Assembly: GCA_947095585.1 (NCBI GenBank)
Contig: OX352763.1
Coordinates: 103,395,908 to 103,459,907 of the forward strand
Length of the DNA: 64,000 nt
Origin: Nephrocerus scutellatus
Lineage: Eukaryota > Arthropoda > Insecta > Diptera > Pipunculidae
Reading direction: 5' to 3'
Shown here: positions 34,257 to 44,289 of the stretch, piece by piece
How positions within the stretch are numbered: position 1 is the stretch's first letter
Layout of the letters: every line of letters starts with the position of its first letter
Program-made: the position numbers and the translations under genes
The notes under the pieces: generated by a model
Database searches by the model: none
Told to the model about the DNA's origin: nothing
The model's input: the letters and a program-made list of their open reading frames with translations, nothing else

Positions 34257-34644
34257 AACTACACATATGCTATATTACTTTCAACAAAATTAGTTAGGTA
34301 TTTTTTTGTGGTTAACGGCTGATCAAAGCAACAGCAAAAACTAACCAAATTTTGGTCAATTTTTTGTTTCATGTGTTTGCCAACTTATCCATATATAATT
34401 TTTAAAAGTCGACTCTGGTGGTGGGAATTATAAATAAAAATTTGGTTAAATATTTCTTAACCACAAATTTATTTGGTTAACGCTAAACCATAAACCATGA
34501 ATTTTATTGAACAACAATCTATTCTTAAATTCATCGTTTTCGTTAACGATAAAAAACAGTAAGGTTTTTCGAGATTTGGGCTTTCGGACACACCTCTTAT
34601 GAAAGTCCCAGCTGAGCAGATTTTGGAAATCGCCACCTTGTTTT
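34257..34644. other. Spacer before foldback
   Basis: No gene was recognised. Stretches such as TTGGTTAAATATTTCTTAACC suggest additional small inverted repeats around 34,440-34,480. Confidence 0.4.
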
Positions 34645-35570
34645 CCGGAAATGCCCCCTTTAGGTAGGAGGGGCATCCAAATTTTCGAGTTTTTTTTCAG
34701 AAAAAACCATTTTCTAAAATATTTGAAGGAGTTTTAGGGGTTAATTGAAAACGACAAAGGTAATATAGGTAAGTATCAATGAAAAAATGGGACCAATCGA
34801 ACCATCCTTGCCAGTAGTAAAGCCAAAAAACAGATTTTTCCATAAAAAAAAAAGTAAAAGTGGGCGTGTCCTATGTATGGGTACCAAATGAAAGGTGAAA
34901 ATTAGGTCTGCACAGCCATGCTAATTTTATGGGTGTGGTCCAATTTAAACGTAAGGTACATCAAAATTAATCAATTAATTTATATTTAGAGAGGCGTTTT
35001 TGTAAATTATGCACACATTGAAAAATGCAGTGCGCTCAATTTTATATTTAGATTGGATATGGATTAATTTAATTTAATTCAATTTAACTTTTTGATAATC
35101 AAACACATTTAGGGTGGTATTTTGCGTGCGCGCTTGACCATTATAAATGCGTTTGATTTAGGGTAATCAAAAAGTTAAATTGAATTAAATTAAATTAATC
35201 CATATCTAATCTAAATATTTGCTATATAACACCTGCTTTTGTATGGGAGAAGAAGAACTTTGACAACGCCCATAAAACTAGTAAGGCTGTGTAGAGTTAG
35301 TTTTTAACTTTCATTTGAAACCAATATTTTTAATCCGCCCACTTTTGAACACGCCCCTCTTTACCTTTTTTTTTTTAAAGTCAGTTTTTGGTCTCTAACT
35401 CTGTCAAGCGGGGAGGGGATGTGGATTTTTTTTTAAAAATGAAAGGTATTTTTATTACCTATCATTTGGTACCAATTAACCCCAAAACCACCTTCAAAGT
35501 ACTTGCATTTTTCTAAAAAAAAAACTCAAAACTTTGGATGCCCCTCCTACCGAAAGGGGGCGTTTTCGGA
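34645..35570. repeat. ~930-bp foldback element with diverged arms
   Basis: The left end reads TCCGGAAATGCCCCCTTTAG then GTAGGAGGGGCATCCAAA. The inverse complement of the right end reads TCCGAAAACGCCCCCTTTCG then GTAGGAGGGGCATCCAAA. Matching blocks continue inward: GGGGTTAATTG, GTGGGCGTGTCC against GGGGCGTGTTC, CAAATGAAAGGTGAAAA against CAAATGAAAGTTAAAAA, and CACAGCC...TTTTATGGG. The arms are about 34,645-34,950 and 35,260-35,570 and clearly diverged. A second, much younger palindrome sits in the loop. Confidence 0.78.
35046..35216. repeat. Near-perfect 171-bp palindrome in the loop of the larger foldback
   Basis: The left arm ATTTAGATTGGATATGGATT continues through TTAATTCAATTTAACTTTTT and ATCAAACACATTTA. 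The right arm is its inverse (TAAATGCGTTTGAT, AAAAAGTTAAATTGAATTAA, AATCCATATCTAATCTAAAT) with one ~6-bp insertion. The arms are far more alike than those of the surrounding foldback, so this looks like a later insertion of a palindromic MITE. Confidence 0.8.
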
Positions 35571-36049
35571 TCACCCCACCCACATTTGTGGGCGGTGGGC
35601 TGGGCCGTGGACGGGAGGCGTGGCAAAAATACCGGAAAACCGTATACTGGAGATACGCCAAAAGTAAAAATGTTTTCCGAAATCATCAAAAACTTTGAAC
35701 TTCTTTTTTGTGCGATTTGTTTTTATTTTTCGTCGATATTTACCATTTCTCAAGTAGCGCATTTTTGCTATAAATGATTTATATCGTTCGTTTTTTTAAA
35801 TGCTCTACATTAACTTAACGTTCGGATGTATTTGTTTGTAGCTGGTTTTCCAAATCTTATGATCAATTTTTAATCCACTTCCTAAATTCACATTTTATTC
35901 AAAATATGCACACATGTATAATATAGAACTGGCAAAATCGTATTTAAGAACAAAAATTTTGTTTATTAAAGAACTGACGAAATCTAACCTAAGCACGAAA
36001 AATGTGTCTATCGGTCGAGTCAACTAGCTAAATCAATCTAACCAAATCG
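35571..36049. other. Spacer after foldback
   Basis: A GC-rich stretch at 35,575-35,640 is full of GGGCGGTGGGC-type motifs and contains a small inverted repeat (CCCACCCACA ... TGTGGGCGGTGGG). The remainder is AT-rich without features. Confidence 0.45.
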
Positions 36050-36320
36050 TTTTAACCTGATCACTCAAAAGTCGAAATTCCCGAACTGGTAAGCAATAAA
36101 AGATCAGGTAAAAAAGATCGATTCGTTCATTTACAAATTTGTTAGCAAAGATCAGGTTAAAAGAATTGATTTGTTCATTCACTCTTTTACGAACTGGTTA
36201 GCATATGATCAGGTTAAAAAAGATAGACTCGTTCAGTCGTTCTTTTACGAACTGTGTAGCAAAAGATCAGGTTAAAAAGATCGACTCGTTCAGTCGTTCA
36301 TTTACGATTTAGCTAGCAAA
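36050..36320. repeat. Minisatellite, ~65-bp unit, about four copies
   Basis: The motif AAGATCAGGTTAAAA-GATYGACTCGTTCA, followed by GTCGTTCWTTTACGAACTG and GTTAGCAAAAG, repeats from 36,052 to 36,320 with substitutions and small indels. Confidence 0.8.
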
Positions 36321-36531
36321 ATCACTGTGCTACTCTACTCCGGCAAGCCATCCAGCAGTCCCCGTGAATCTGCAGTGGATCTGCTGCTAACGCTAACAGC
36401 ACGCAGAGACCTTATTTCCTGGCATCGACATGGTGATAGGATCTTATCGGGCAGATTTCGGACTACGAGGGTGGGACACTGTGGGTCTCTGAAAAATTAA
36501 ATAAGGAACACTCTTTTCGGCATAAAAACAT
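36321..36531. other. GC-richer stretch before mariner
   Basis: Bases 36,335-36,490 stand out as GC-richer. One frame reads PGIDMVIGSYRADFGLRGWD without a recognisable domain. It could be an old gene fragment. Confidence 0.3.
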
Positions 36532-37640
36532 TTATTTTTCAACATAGTCTCCTTTTAGCTCGACACACTTCATCCAACGTTTCTCCAATTTTTTGATGCC
36601 CTCCAAATAATACGATATCTCGAGCCTCTCAAAATAAGCGTTTGTTTCAGCGATGACCTCTTCTTTCGATCCAAATCTCTTATTTCCAAGCCATTTCTTC
36701 ATGTTTGGAAACAAGAAATAGTCGCAGGTGGCTAAATCTGGGGAATATGCTCGATGAGGGAGGTGTTTGTAGGCTAACTCATGCCATTGCGACTGCGGAC
36801 TTGTGCGCCGGTGCTTTGTCCTGGTTTGTCTTCGCCAAATGCGGCCGTTTTGCTTTAAATCGGCTATGAATCGATCCAGCAGCTCTTCATAGTATGCGTC
36901 GGTGATCGTTTTACCATTTTTAAGATATTCGATGTGAATAACATCGCGCGCATCCCAAAAACTGTCGCCATGTCCTTGTTTGCTGACAAACCCACCTAGG
37001 CCTTCTTCGGCTTCGATTCACCAGGAGAAGTCCAATGTTTGACCGTTCCTTGGTTTCTGGTGTGTTGTGGTGAATCTAGAATACGAAACGTCGCAAAAAC
37101 TCGGTCGAATTTTTCTGGAACATCGCCAAACACACCTTTCAAGTTGTCAAACGAATGCGTTTGTTGTCGATTGTGAGCAAACGCGCCACCCATCTTGCGG
37201 AAAGCTTTTTCATGTCCAAATATTTATGTAAAATTGAAATCACTGAGGCCTGTGGTCTCTTCATGCTCGCGAGGTTTCACTCGTCGATCGTCCATTATGA
37301 AACCATGGATTTTGTCGACCATTTCTGGTGTGGTGACCTCAATTGGGCGACCAGAACGTTTGGCATCACTTGTGCTTGAACGACCGCACCGAAATTGAGT
37401 AAACCAGTGGTGAATGGTTCCAATCGACGGTGAATATGGTGATAATATTTGTCAAGCTTTTGTTTGGTTTGCGTGATAGTTTTTTCCACAATTTCTCGCA
37501 AAGTTTTGTGCCAAATCGTTGATTTGTAACACTTTCCGGAACATAATGCGCGAAACACAAACACGCTTCAGCTTCGTCTTCGCTGCGTTACGATGCAACC
37601 GCTTTGAATTTGCTTTGATTGACATTTCTCGTATAACATT
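36532..37640 (-). pseudogene. Mariner transposase pseudogene
   Basis: Read on the minus strand from about 37,640: an N-terminal helix-turn-helix part (TKQKLDKYY), then in the next frame HHWFTQFRCGRSSTSDAKRS, GRPIEVTTPEMVDKIHGFIM. Later pieces cover the catalytic core, where TRTKHRRTSPQSQ replaces the usual HDNAPAH-type stretch after a frame change and PHRAYSPDLATCDYFLFPNM follows. The C-terminus is KKWLGNKRFGSKEEVIAETN, ending GDYVEK at 36,532. Multiple frameshifts and a small deletion near 37,190-37,250 break it. The family is Tc1/mariner with D(D34)D-type mariner features. Terminal repeats were not found. Confidence 0.85.
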
Positions 37641-38149
37641 TCTCAAATGAAACTTCTGCTACAGTTCTCTGCTTTGAGCTGTCAGACAAAGCAAATGTTC
37701 AGCACTTTTGAACTAGAGCTTCCGTTTGAAATCACGTTACGTAAGATTAGGTTTTTTCTTTACGATTGCCAAACGAAACGTTGAAGCCGAAGCTATATTG
37801 TGTTATGAAGCATTGATATCGTATGGCTGAACTCGTAAACGTCAGGCGAAGACGAAGCTGAAGCGTGTTTGTGTTTCCCGCATAATTTCTTTTCATATTC
37901 TAATCGGTCTGAAATTAATTACTTCACGTCTGCGTTTGTCCAGATTCTAAAATGTTTATCACTAAAATAATGACAATAATAATAAAATAATTGCATTGAA
38001 ACTTTACTTACTTTTGGATGGTGTTTTCTTCCATTTTCTTTAAACCGCAATCGCTAAAAATAAGGCAAGTGACCAGACAGCAACCAAACACAAGGAAAAT
38101 TCAGAAATGCGTGCGTGTTTCGCAAAACGTTTAATTTACAGGCCTTCAA
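37641..38149. other. Spacer with inverted copy of the mariner 5' region
   Basis: At 37,850-37,900 the plus strand reads CGAAGACGAAGCTGAAGCGT then GTTTGTGTTTC and CGCAT. The minus strand at 37,550-37,595 carries the same words in the same order. The stretch at 37,955-38,060 shows weak similarity to the end of the dispersed repeat family. Confidence 0.5.
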
Positions 38150-38275
38150 AGTAGACGCCAAAAAGTTCCTGAAGATCCGAATTGTTCAATAAAGGATCCA
38201 AGAATTTTTTAAGGCTGACTTACGTTTTGTATTATATGTAATATTTTCTTGGTCAGGATTTTTTGTAGTTTTCCC
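38150..38275. repeat. Dispersed repeat family, copy 3 (partial)
   Basis: GTTCCTGAAGATCCGAATTG, then TTCAATA, CCAAGAATTTTTTAAGGC, TTACGT and TAATATTTTCTTGGTCAG, parallel 32,228-32,330 block by block. Only the first ~110 bp of the family is recognisable here. Confidence 0.6.
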
Positions 38276-38559
38276 TGACCATGATACATTGATAAAAGTA
38301 TTTGGACTCGCGTCGTTCTAAATTCGTGTTCGTTTTTCGTATTGCTTTTTCAATTAGTTGAGAGAAAATAAATTGAAACCTGCTACAAACGTTAGGAATG
38401 TGATATGTTTTTATTTTAATTTTAATAAAGGGTGTAGCCCACCAAATCGCCGTGACGCAAGTCATTCAGGGATAAGTTTATGTAAAATAAAAGATGCTTC
38501 TGACATGATATAATAATACAATACCGGCTTGACAGACCATGCGGTCCAAGGCCTGGCTT

Positions 38560-38806
38560 CTCGCAACAATTTGTGTTGAGCATGCATATTTCTGCACACA
38601 AATGGAGGGACCTACAATTTAATGCCGGATCCGAACGGCGAATTACGGCGAACTGAGAAGCTTTCCGGGACAAGTTATTACTCTCGGACGTTTGTCAAAC
38701 TTTCGCGAGAGGTGGGACACCGTGAAAAATACTTTGGTGTTACTGGGATTCGAACCACGAACCCCCTGCTCAGGAGTCCATGCTCATATCCACCTGATAT
38801 GATATG
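38560..38806 (-). mobile_element. tRNA-derived SINE-like element
   Basis: On the minus strand the head reads GAGCATGGACTCCTGAGC then GGGGTTCGTGGTTCGAATCC. That is a tRNA-like D-arm end, anticodon arm and T-arm with a good B box (38,744-38,756), though the tRNA 5' half is degenerate. The body follows: a CCCACCTCTCGCGAAAG block, then GTAGGTCCCTCCATTTGTG, which resembles a repeat body I associate with tephritid genomes. It is not a functional tRNA gene, because the acceptor stem does not pair. Confidence 0.5.
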
Positions 38807-39750
38807 ATAACGACATTCAAAAGCTTTGTTTGTGTTCGATCGAAAAACTCAACTCACCATGGCATCGTATGTACGTCGTTTTACGTTAGCACTGCATAAG
38901 AGCATGGCCACACAGGCGTGGGAATGAAAGACATACCAATGAACGTTGTGGCTAAACGTAACGAAGCATTTGTGTGGCTTTGTGTGTTCCTGCTTGGATT
39001 AGTAGATTTTCGGTGAAATCAAGCTCTCTCTTTCCAACCCACTAAAAGCTTACCTGTTTCGCTGGACATGACTTTTATTCCCATCCCTGTGTGGCTACGC
39101 TCCAAGTGTCCGTCTTTCTAAGTACTTTCAAGTTGGAACTTTATTCCAGCTGCTTAGTGACGCAAAATGCAAAAATAGATAGAAATAAAAAAAAATTTAT
39201 ATTTTTTGAATGTTATGTATTAACAATATCTTTAATTTTTATTACTTCAACTACTTATGATTACATATTTCTTAACTTATTACTCATTTCTATTTTTTTT
39301 TTAATTTACAAGGTGTTGTTTAAACATTTTATGTTTTATTTGTATTAAATGTGTATTATACCTATAATTTAACTATTTAATTTTGGTATAAGTAAACAGA
39401 TTATAAAGTTGAAAATGATAATAAATTGTCACCACTACACTACCATTGTTTACATACATATATTACAGTTTATTTATTACAAGGAAAATAGTATTTCTTA
39501 TTCTTCTAATTATATATATAATATTATATAATTCTAATTCTAATCTTAATTTTTAAAAAATTGTATTTGACTTTAAGTTGGCTATATAGTTTTATATATA
39601 CATAACTATTTTCTTAAATTAAAAATGAAGCAAATCTTAAAATGAATGAAATAATATTGCGTATAAATAAAAATAAAGTTTGCTCCTCTATTGTGTACAG
39701 AAAAACTTATCTACTTTTTTTAAATCAATATTCGATGTTTCTTCTTCTAG
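38807..39750. other. AT-rich spacer, nothing recognised
   Basis: A plus-strand frame at 39,091-39,348 is rich in F, L and I simply because the DNA is AT-rich and is not called. No repeats of note are seen. Confidence 0.5.
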
Positions 39751-39754
39751 TTAA

Positions 39755-40045
39755 GCCGCGTTCGATTGGACTGAATTAACTGAATTAGTAGCTGTAACAG
39801 AAGTAACAGAAGTGAAGAGACTGTTCGATTGACAGTTGACAGTTAAAATTGGGCGATATTGGGCAACTAAGTAACTGAACAGGTTCTGCTCGTGTAGTTA
39901 CTTTAGATGAGTAACATTGACATTTATCTAAAGTGAAGAATACCAATCGAACAGTCTCTTCACTTCAGTAGCTCAATTTAAGTGAAGAGTCGCTTCAATT
40001 AACTGAAGTTAAGAGTTGTACTCTTAAGGCCAATCGAACGCGGCT
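39755..40045. repeat. ~290-bp MITE with TTAA-flanked inverted repeats and subterminal repeats
   Basis: The left end GCCGCGTTCGATTGG and right end CCAATCGAACGCGGC are perfect inverses, with TTAA at 39,751-39,754 and 40,046-40,049. Inside, GAAGAGACTGTTCGATTG (about 39,815) is inverted as CAATCGAACAGTCTCTTC (about 39,945). TTAA flanks suggest a piggyBac-type duplication. A TAA target (Harbinger type) is also possible because of the extra T on the right. Confidence 0.8.
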
Positions 40046-40049
40046 TTAA

Positions 40050-41061
40050 TAAGGAGTTTTCCAAATTGATCGGTTTTTTAATTATATTGAAAGTTCTCAC
40101 TTTATTTGACATTTCAGCATTTGACAACTGTAAAGAAAATAATTTTCTTAATGTCCTTTTTTTTTTGTTAAAAAAATCACCTACTGCAAAATATCATTTT
40201 CTTGAGTAAATGATGATCTTTTTATTTTTTTTTCAGTACTTTTTCCTCTAAATCTAAACCAATGTAAAAGTTTGTTTTATTAGCACAAAAAAAAACAATT
40301 CAATAGATCCAATATTTATTAAAATACTGCCCAAGTAGTATTTTTGGCTATTTTTTCTACCTTTTGGTTATTTTGTAATTATATGTTTTCTATTTTGTTT
40401 GTACATATATATTTTTTTTCTTATTTTTTCAAAGTTCACGTTTTTTAATAGTTTATATTTATTTTTTATTTTTATTTCCAAAAATTTAATTTCTTTTGCT
40501 ATTCAATTTTAATTTTTTATTTCTTTTTCATTGAACCGCAGAGGACAACAGAAAAATATTTCTGATTTCATATTGTGTCCTTTACAAATAAATTTTACAA
40601 CTAAAGAAATAAATTTACAAATGACCTGAGTGATAGGAATGTTGCCAATAACTTAAGCCGTAAAAATATCACATTTCAAAGAGTTATTATCAACTATCGG
40701 AAATACTCGCCGTTTCCCGGCTGCCCTATTCCACTTACCTACCACCACCAAACTCACCTTTCGCCCACTGACATCCCGTTCCGTTCTCAAGTGATTCGGT
40801 TACCAACGAACAACATTTAATTTTTATTTATATAAATTTTATAAATGGTTGGGTTTTCTGGTTTGAGAGTGGGACAAAATTTGATTGCAAAGCTGAACCA
40901 ATTGACAAAAAATGGACGGAAGGCGAAGAATACAAAATCAACGCAGTATTCGCTATGTCGGATCTCGTATGTAAAAGTAAGAGTTTTGTTCTTGATACGA
41001 CAAGACGTGTTTTTAATAGTGTTTTACTAACTTTTAGTCGTTGGTTTTTTAAAAATAAATA
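40050..41061. other. AT-rich spacer, then possible LINE 5' UTR
   Basis: Up to about 40,680 there are only poly-T/poly-A rich sequences. From about 40,690 the base composition changes (GGCTGCCC, CACCACCACC, CCCGTTCCGTTC) up to the LINE ORF1 start at 41,062. This suggests the 5' UTR of that LINE. Confidence 0.45.
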
Positions 41062-42880
41062 TGAATTGCTCAGTTTGCAAAGATAAATTGGATCGTAGTG
41101 ATGCGACTAAAGTTGATTGTGGTGACTGCAAAAAAAATTTTTCACGGTTCTTGTGTGAATGTACAGCAGATCGATATTGCTTATTTAAACACAAACAATT
41201 TAACGTATCGGTGTTACAAGTGTAATGCTTTGCGCCGAAAATCTTTACAGCAAGTGCAGCTCATTGAGTTACAACAGACATCTGCCGTCAAGAAAAAAAA
41301 CCAGTCTGAAGGTGTAAAAACAGCCGCAGTTAATCAGCAATCATCGAATCAGTCAAATTCGCAACCGGCCAAGGAAACCAAAGCCAGCACTGCAAATTTA
41401 GCGAAGCGACAACAACAAAGACAAACAAATCAAGACCTGTAGCGAATAAATTAAATATGTCAGTGCACAGCCAGCAAGCAGCATTAACATCTTCGTCTAG
41501 CAATCCTATATCATTGCACCAACTATACGAGGAGATCATTAGTCTCAATAAAAAAAGAACAGTGATTTCCTCAAGACGTTACAGCAGTTAAAAGAAGAAA
41601 ACCATACACTAGTAAAAAGGTCAATAATCTCGAAAGCAAACTAAACTGGAATGAACAAAAAAAAATTAGAGAATCAAATTGATATTGTTGGTGTAACCGA
41701 GGTTGATTTTCGCGAAGGTTTGAATGTTAACATCGAAACAAACGATATTAAAAAATGTTTTGTAAGGCGTTTAAAGTCACAAGGAGAGAAGGAGAGGTGC
41801 GTCAAGTTATCTAACTATAACATCAAACAGAAACTTTTAAAGAGCAAAACGAATGCGAAGAAGAAGCTTAATACTTCGTTATTTATAAAAAGTAAAAAAA
41901 AAATTAGTGATATTTATATAAACAATAGTTTTACTCAGTACACAAGAGCTGTATATAAGGCAGCTAATAACTATAAAAAAGGAAAAACATTACATGTTTT
42001 TATGGTTCAAAGGAAATAGCATGGCCTTTTTCATTCTAAGTTACAATATGGAATAATCTGTTGGGGAGGTGCGTACTTCAATAAAATTCAGCAATTGGTT
42101 TTACTGGAAAAGTGTGTTATTAGAAGTATTTGTAATACAAACCGTTTAACTCATTCAATGGAGTTTTTCAGATCGCTGAAAATATAGGGTTTTTCAATAA
42201 GAACACTTCAACTTTTTTTTTAATAAATCACAAACTGTTCGACTTTTGAACTAACTTTTTTTTTTATTAACGAATTTGAACATATACATTTGATACATTT
42301 AAGTATGAAACTCGATTTCTTTTGCATGACCACCGCGTGCACGTTTTACGAAGTCCAATCTTTGAACCCAATTTTCGACCACTCTTTCGCATAAATCGGC
42401 CGAATTTGCTCTTGAGCCCAATTCACGAATCGGCGTCGCTTCAAATGGTCAAACGGCTATGTTGTTGTGTCAGCGTAACGAAAAATTCGCCACAATGATG
42501 TCACAGAAAGGCCCAATTGTTGCGAACGTCTTAAAGTAGCGGCAACAGAACGATTATTTTGATAAAAAATTTGCACGATTTGCAATCGCTGTTCACATGT
42601 GTAGCGTTCCATGATGAAATGTATACTAATGAAGTTTCCAAATGACAAAAGAACAATAAAAAATATGGCGTCGTTCGCCGTCCCTATCGTAGAAAAGTTG
42701 AAGCGCACCTGTTGAAACACCCGATACTACCAGTAAGACACTTATGCTACTTTAAAACACTGAAAGTTTTCTTTAGGAGAAGTGGTTTTTATAGGACCCC
42801 AAATGTAGGTCTAAACTTACGTAGAAACTCAGGCTTTGTAGTAAATGTTCCTTCATTTCACACAACATTATTCAGTTGAT
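41062..42880 (+). mobile_element. CR1-type LINE with internal deletion (ORF1 joined to end of ORF2)
   Basis: ORF1 starts at 41,062 (MNCSVCKDKLD). Its PHD finger crosses a frameshift in the A-run at about 41,130-41,140 and resumes as FHGSCV ... RCYKCNALRRKSLQ (C-x2-C, C-x2-C, H-x2-C, C-x2-C). A Gln/Ser-rich linker follows. An FP-like domain (41,651-42,019) reads LENQIDIVGVTEVDF and ends NNSFTQYTRAVYKAANNYKK. Directly after it comes the C-terminus of ORF2: YGIICWGGAYFNKIQQLVLL and, after the MITE at 42,185-42,724, LPVRHLCYFKTLKVFF. All of endonuclease and most of RT are missing. Confidence 0.78.
42185..42724 (-). mobile_element. Mariner-like deletion derivative (540 bp) inserted at TA in the LINE
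   Basis: The ends are TAGGGTTTTTCAATAAG and, inverted, TCGGGTGTTTCAACAGG, each followed by CACTTCAACTTT- or CGCTTCAACTTT-like bases. TA duplicates flank it (42,183-42,184 and 42,725-42,726). Removing the element plus one TA rejoins the LINE reading frame as LKI-LPVRHL. The minus strand encodes a start MERYTCEQRLQIVQIFYQNN, then LSVTSLWRIFR. This is the N-terminal helix-turn-helix of a Tc1/mariner-superfamily transposase with an internal deletion, and the catalytic domain is absent. Confidence 0.85.
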
Positions 42881-43159
42881 TCTATACCATCGTATCTTGA
42901 CGATTATTTAACAAGCTTCCTGTAAGCATACGAGTCGTTAGTAAATTACCTGTTTAAAAAAAAAATTGTGGCTTCTTGATTTTAGTCACGTCGATATCGA
43001 AACTTTGCTACTCTTTGTTACATAAATTTAAAGATGTTTATTCTAATGTAGTTCTTATCTGTTGGAATAAATTTTAATATAACCCAGCAGTCAAGCCGTA
43101 CGCGAGTATCAAGGAGGAAATTTGATATGATGATGAATTCTATTACTTTTAAAGCTAAT

Positions 43160-43345
43160 AAAATCATTGTCCCAGCAGCTGTTAGCTGATATACACAAAG
43201 GTCATCCAGGTGTGTCGAAATCATTAGCAAGAGCGCCAAGCAGCCTATACTGGCCTAGACAAACAAGGGAAATCAAGGAATTTGTCGAAAAGTGCTCTAC
43301 ATGTCAACGCACTCAAAGATCAAAAACAAAGGAACCATTTGTAAT
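43160..43345 (+). pseudogene. Ty3/gypsy integrase zinc-binding domain fragment
   Basis: The frame reads LLADIHKGHPGVSKSLARA, then LYWPRQTREIKEFVEKCSTC, then QRTQRSKTKEPF. This H-x3-H-x(29-32)-C-x2-C domain precedes the integrase core in gypsy pol proteins. The catalytic core does not follow, because the frame passes into unrelated, polypyrimidine-rich sequence. Confidence 0.82.
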
Positions 43346-44289
43346 GGTAGGATTAGGTGGTGCACCCTTTAGTTCGTTGAAAGAGAAAAAGACATTTTTC
43401 TTGTTTTCCCTTCCCCCCATTCGCGCCGCAGACAAGTTCCTTCCATCCATTCGAGAGCTGGTAAGCTTACATATACACATACGTGTTCAGCTTAGACGAA
43501 TGCAATATTGCCACGCATGCAGCACAAAGGAGAATGGGGTAACGGGCATTCGTTTGGTTGTCACCCCAAAAGGGAAACCGCAAAGAATAAAAAAAAAAAA
43601 AAACATTTTTTTTTCCAGTGCGATATGCTCTTCACTCTAAAGGCAGGTCAAAATTGAATTCGAAGTCGATCACAAGGGAGAAGTCAGTTGATTTTTGGAG
43701 GTGTACAGTGCTGCACGCTGGTCTCGGTCAGAAAACAGTTTCTCGTGCTTTGCTTATTCGTACTAGCAAATACCTTTTTTTTTTTTTTTTTTTTTTTTCA
43801 ATATAGATGTAAATTGTATTTAATATAGCTCAGGCCTTTTCTTTTCCTTTAGTGAAGTTCCCCAATGCCTATTTATATAACTATGTATACTGAATTTGTT
43901 TTTTTTTTATTTACGCCGAATTCGCCGGCGTTCTAATAAATTGAATTTCCAATGCCTTTTCAATAGAGATTAGGCTTATTATTATTGATGTTTTGAAAAT
44001 TCCCAGGCATCCCCTAAGTGAAATTTCAACGCCTAATTATATATATAGGTAGATTTAATTTAAATTGATTTGTGCCGAATTCGCAGGCATTTTAATCAAA
44101 TGAATTTCGAGGATTTTTTTTTCCTCTCTCTATAAATGAATACATTAAATTAAATGATGTAGGTCCTTAATGTACAGGCATTTCCAATATAAAGTTTTAT
44201 GTGCCTATATTTATATACCTATCATAAGTAAATATTATTTTTTGGGAAAAATAAATTTTTTTTATAATTAAACATGAAGTGCAACTAAG
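43346..44289. other. Spacer with poly-T run and a diverged ~165-bp duplication
   Basis: Polypyrimidine tracts with acceptor-like ends lie at about 43,400-43,440 and 43,605-43,618, and a 24-bp T-run at about 43,773. GCCGAATTCGCCGGCRTTCT at 43,914 recurs as GCCGAATTCGCAGGCATTTT at 44,078, with TGAATTTC following both times. No gene is called. Confidence 0.5.

Noticed and set aside
35571..35777. 79-codon plus-strand frame at the edge of the foldback
   Set aside because: It begins inside the inverted-repeat arm, and the mirrored arm yields a similar frame on the other strand. It is a by-product of the foldback.
38744..38806. Possible tRNA gene
   Set aside because: The T-arm and B box are good, but the acceptor stem does not pair and the D-arm is degenerate. 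It fits a SINE head better.
39091..39348. Hydrophobic 85-codon frame resembling a membrane protein
   Set aside because: Hydrophobicity follows from the T-rich DNA. The start and codon use give no support.
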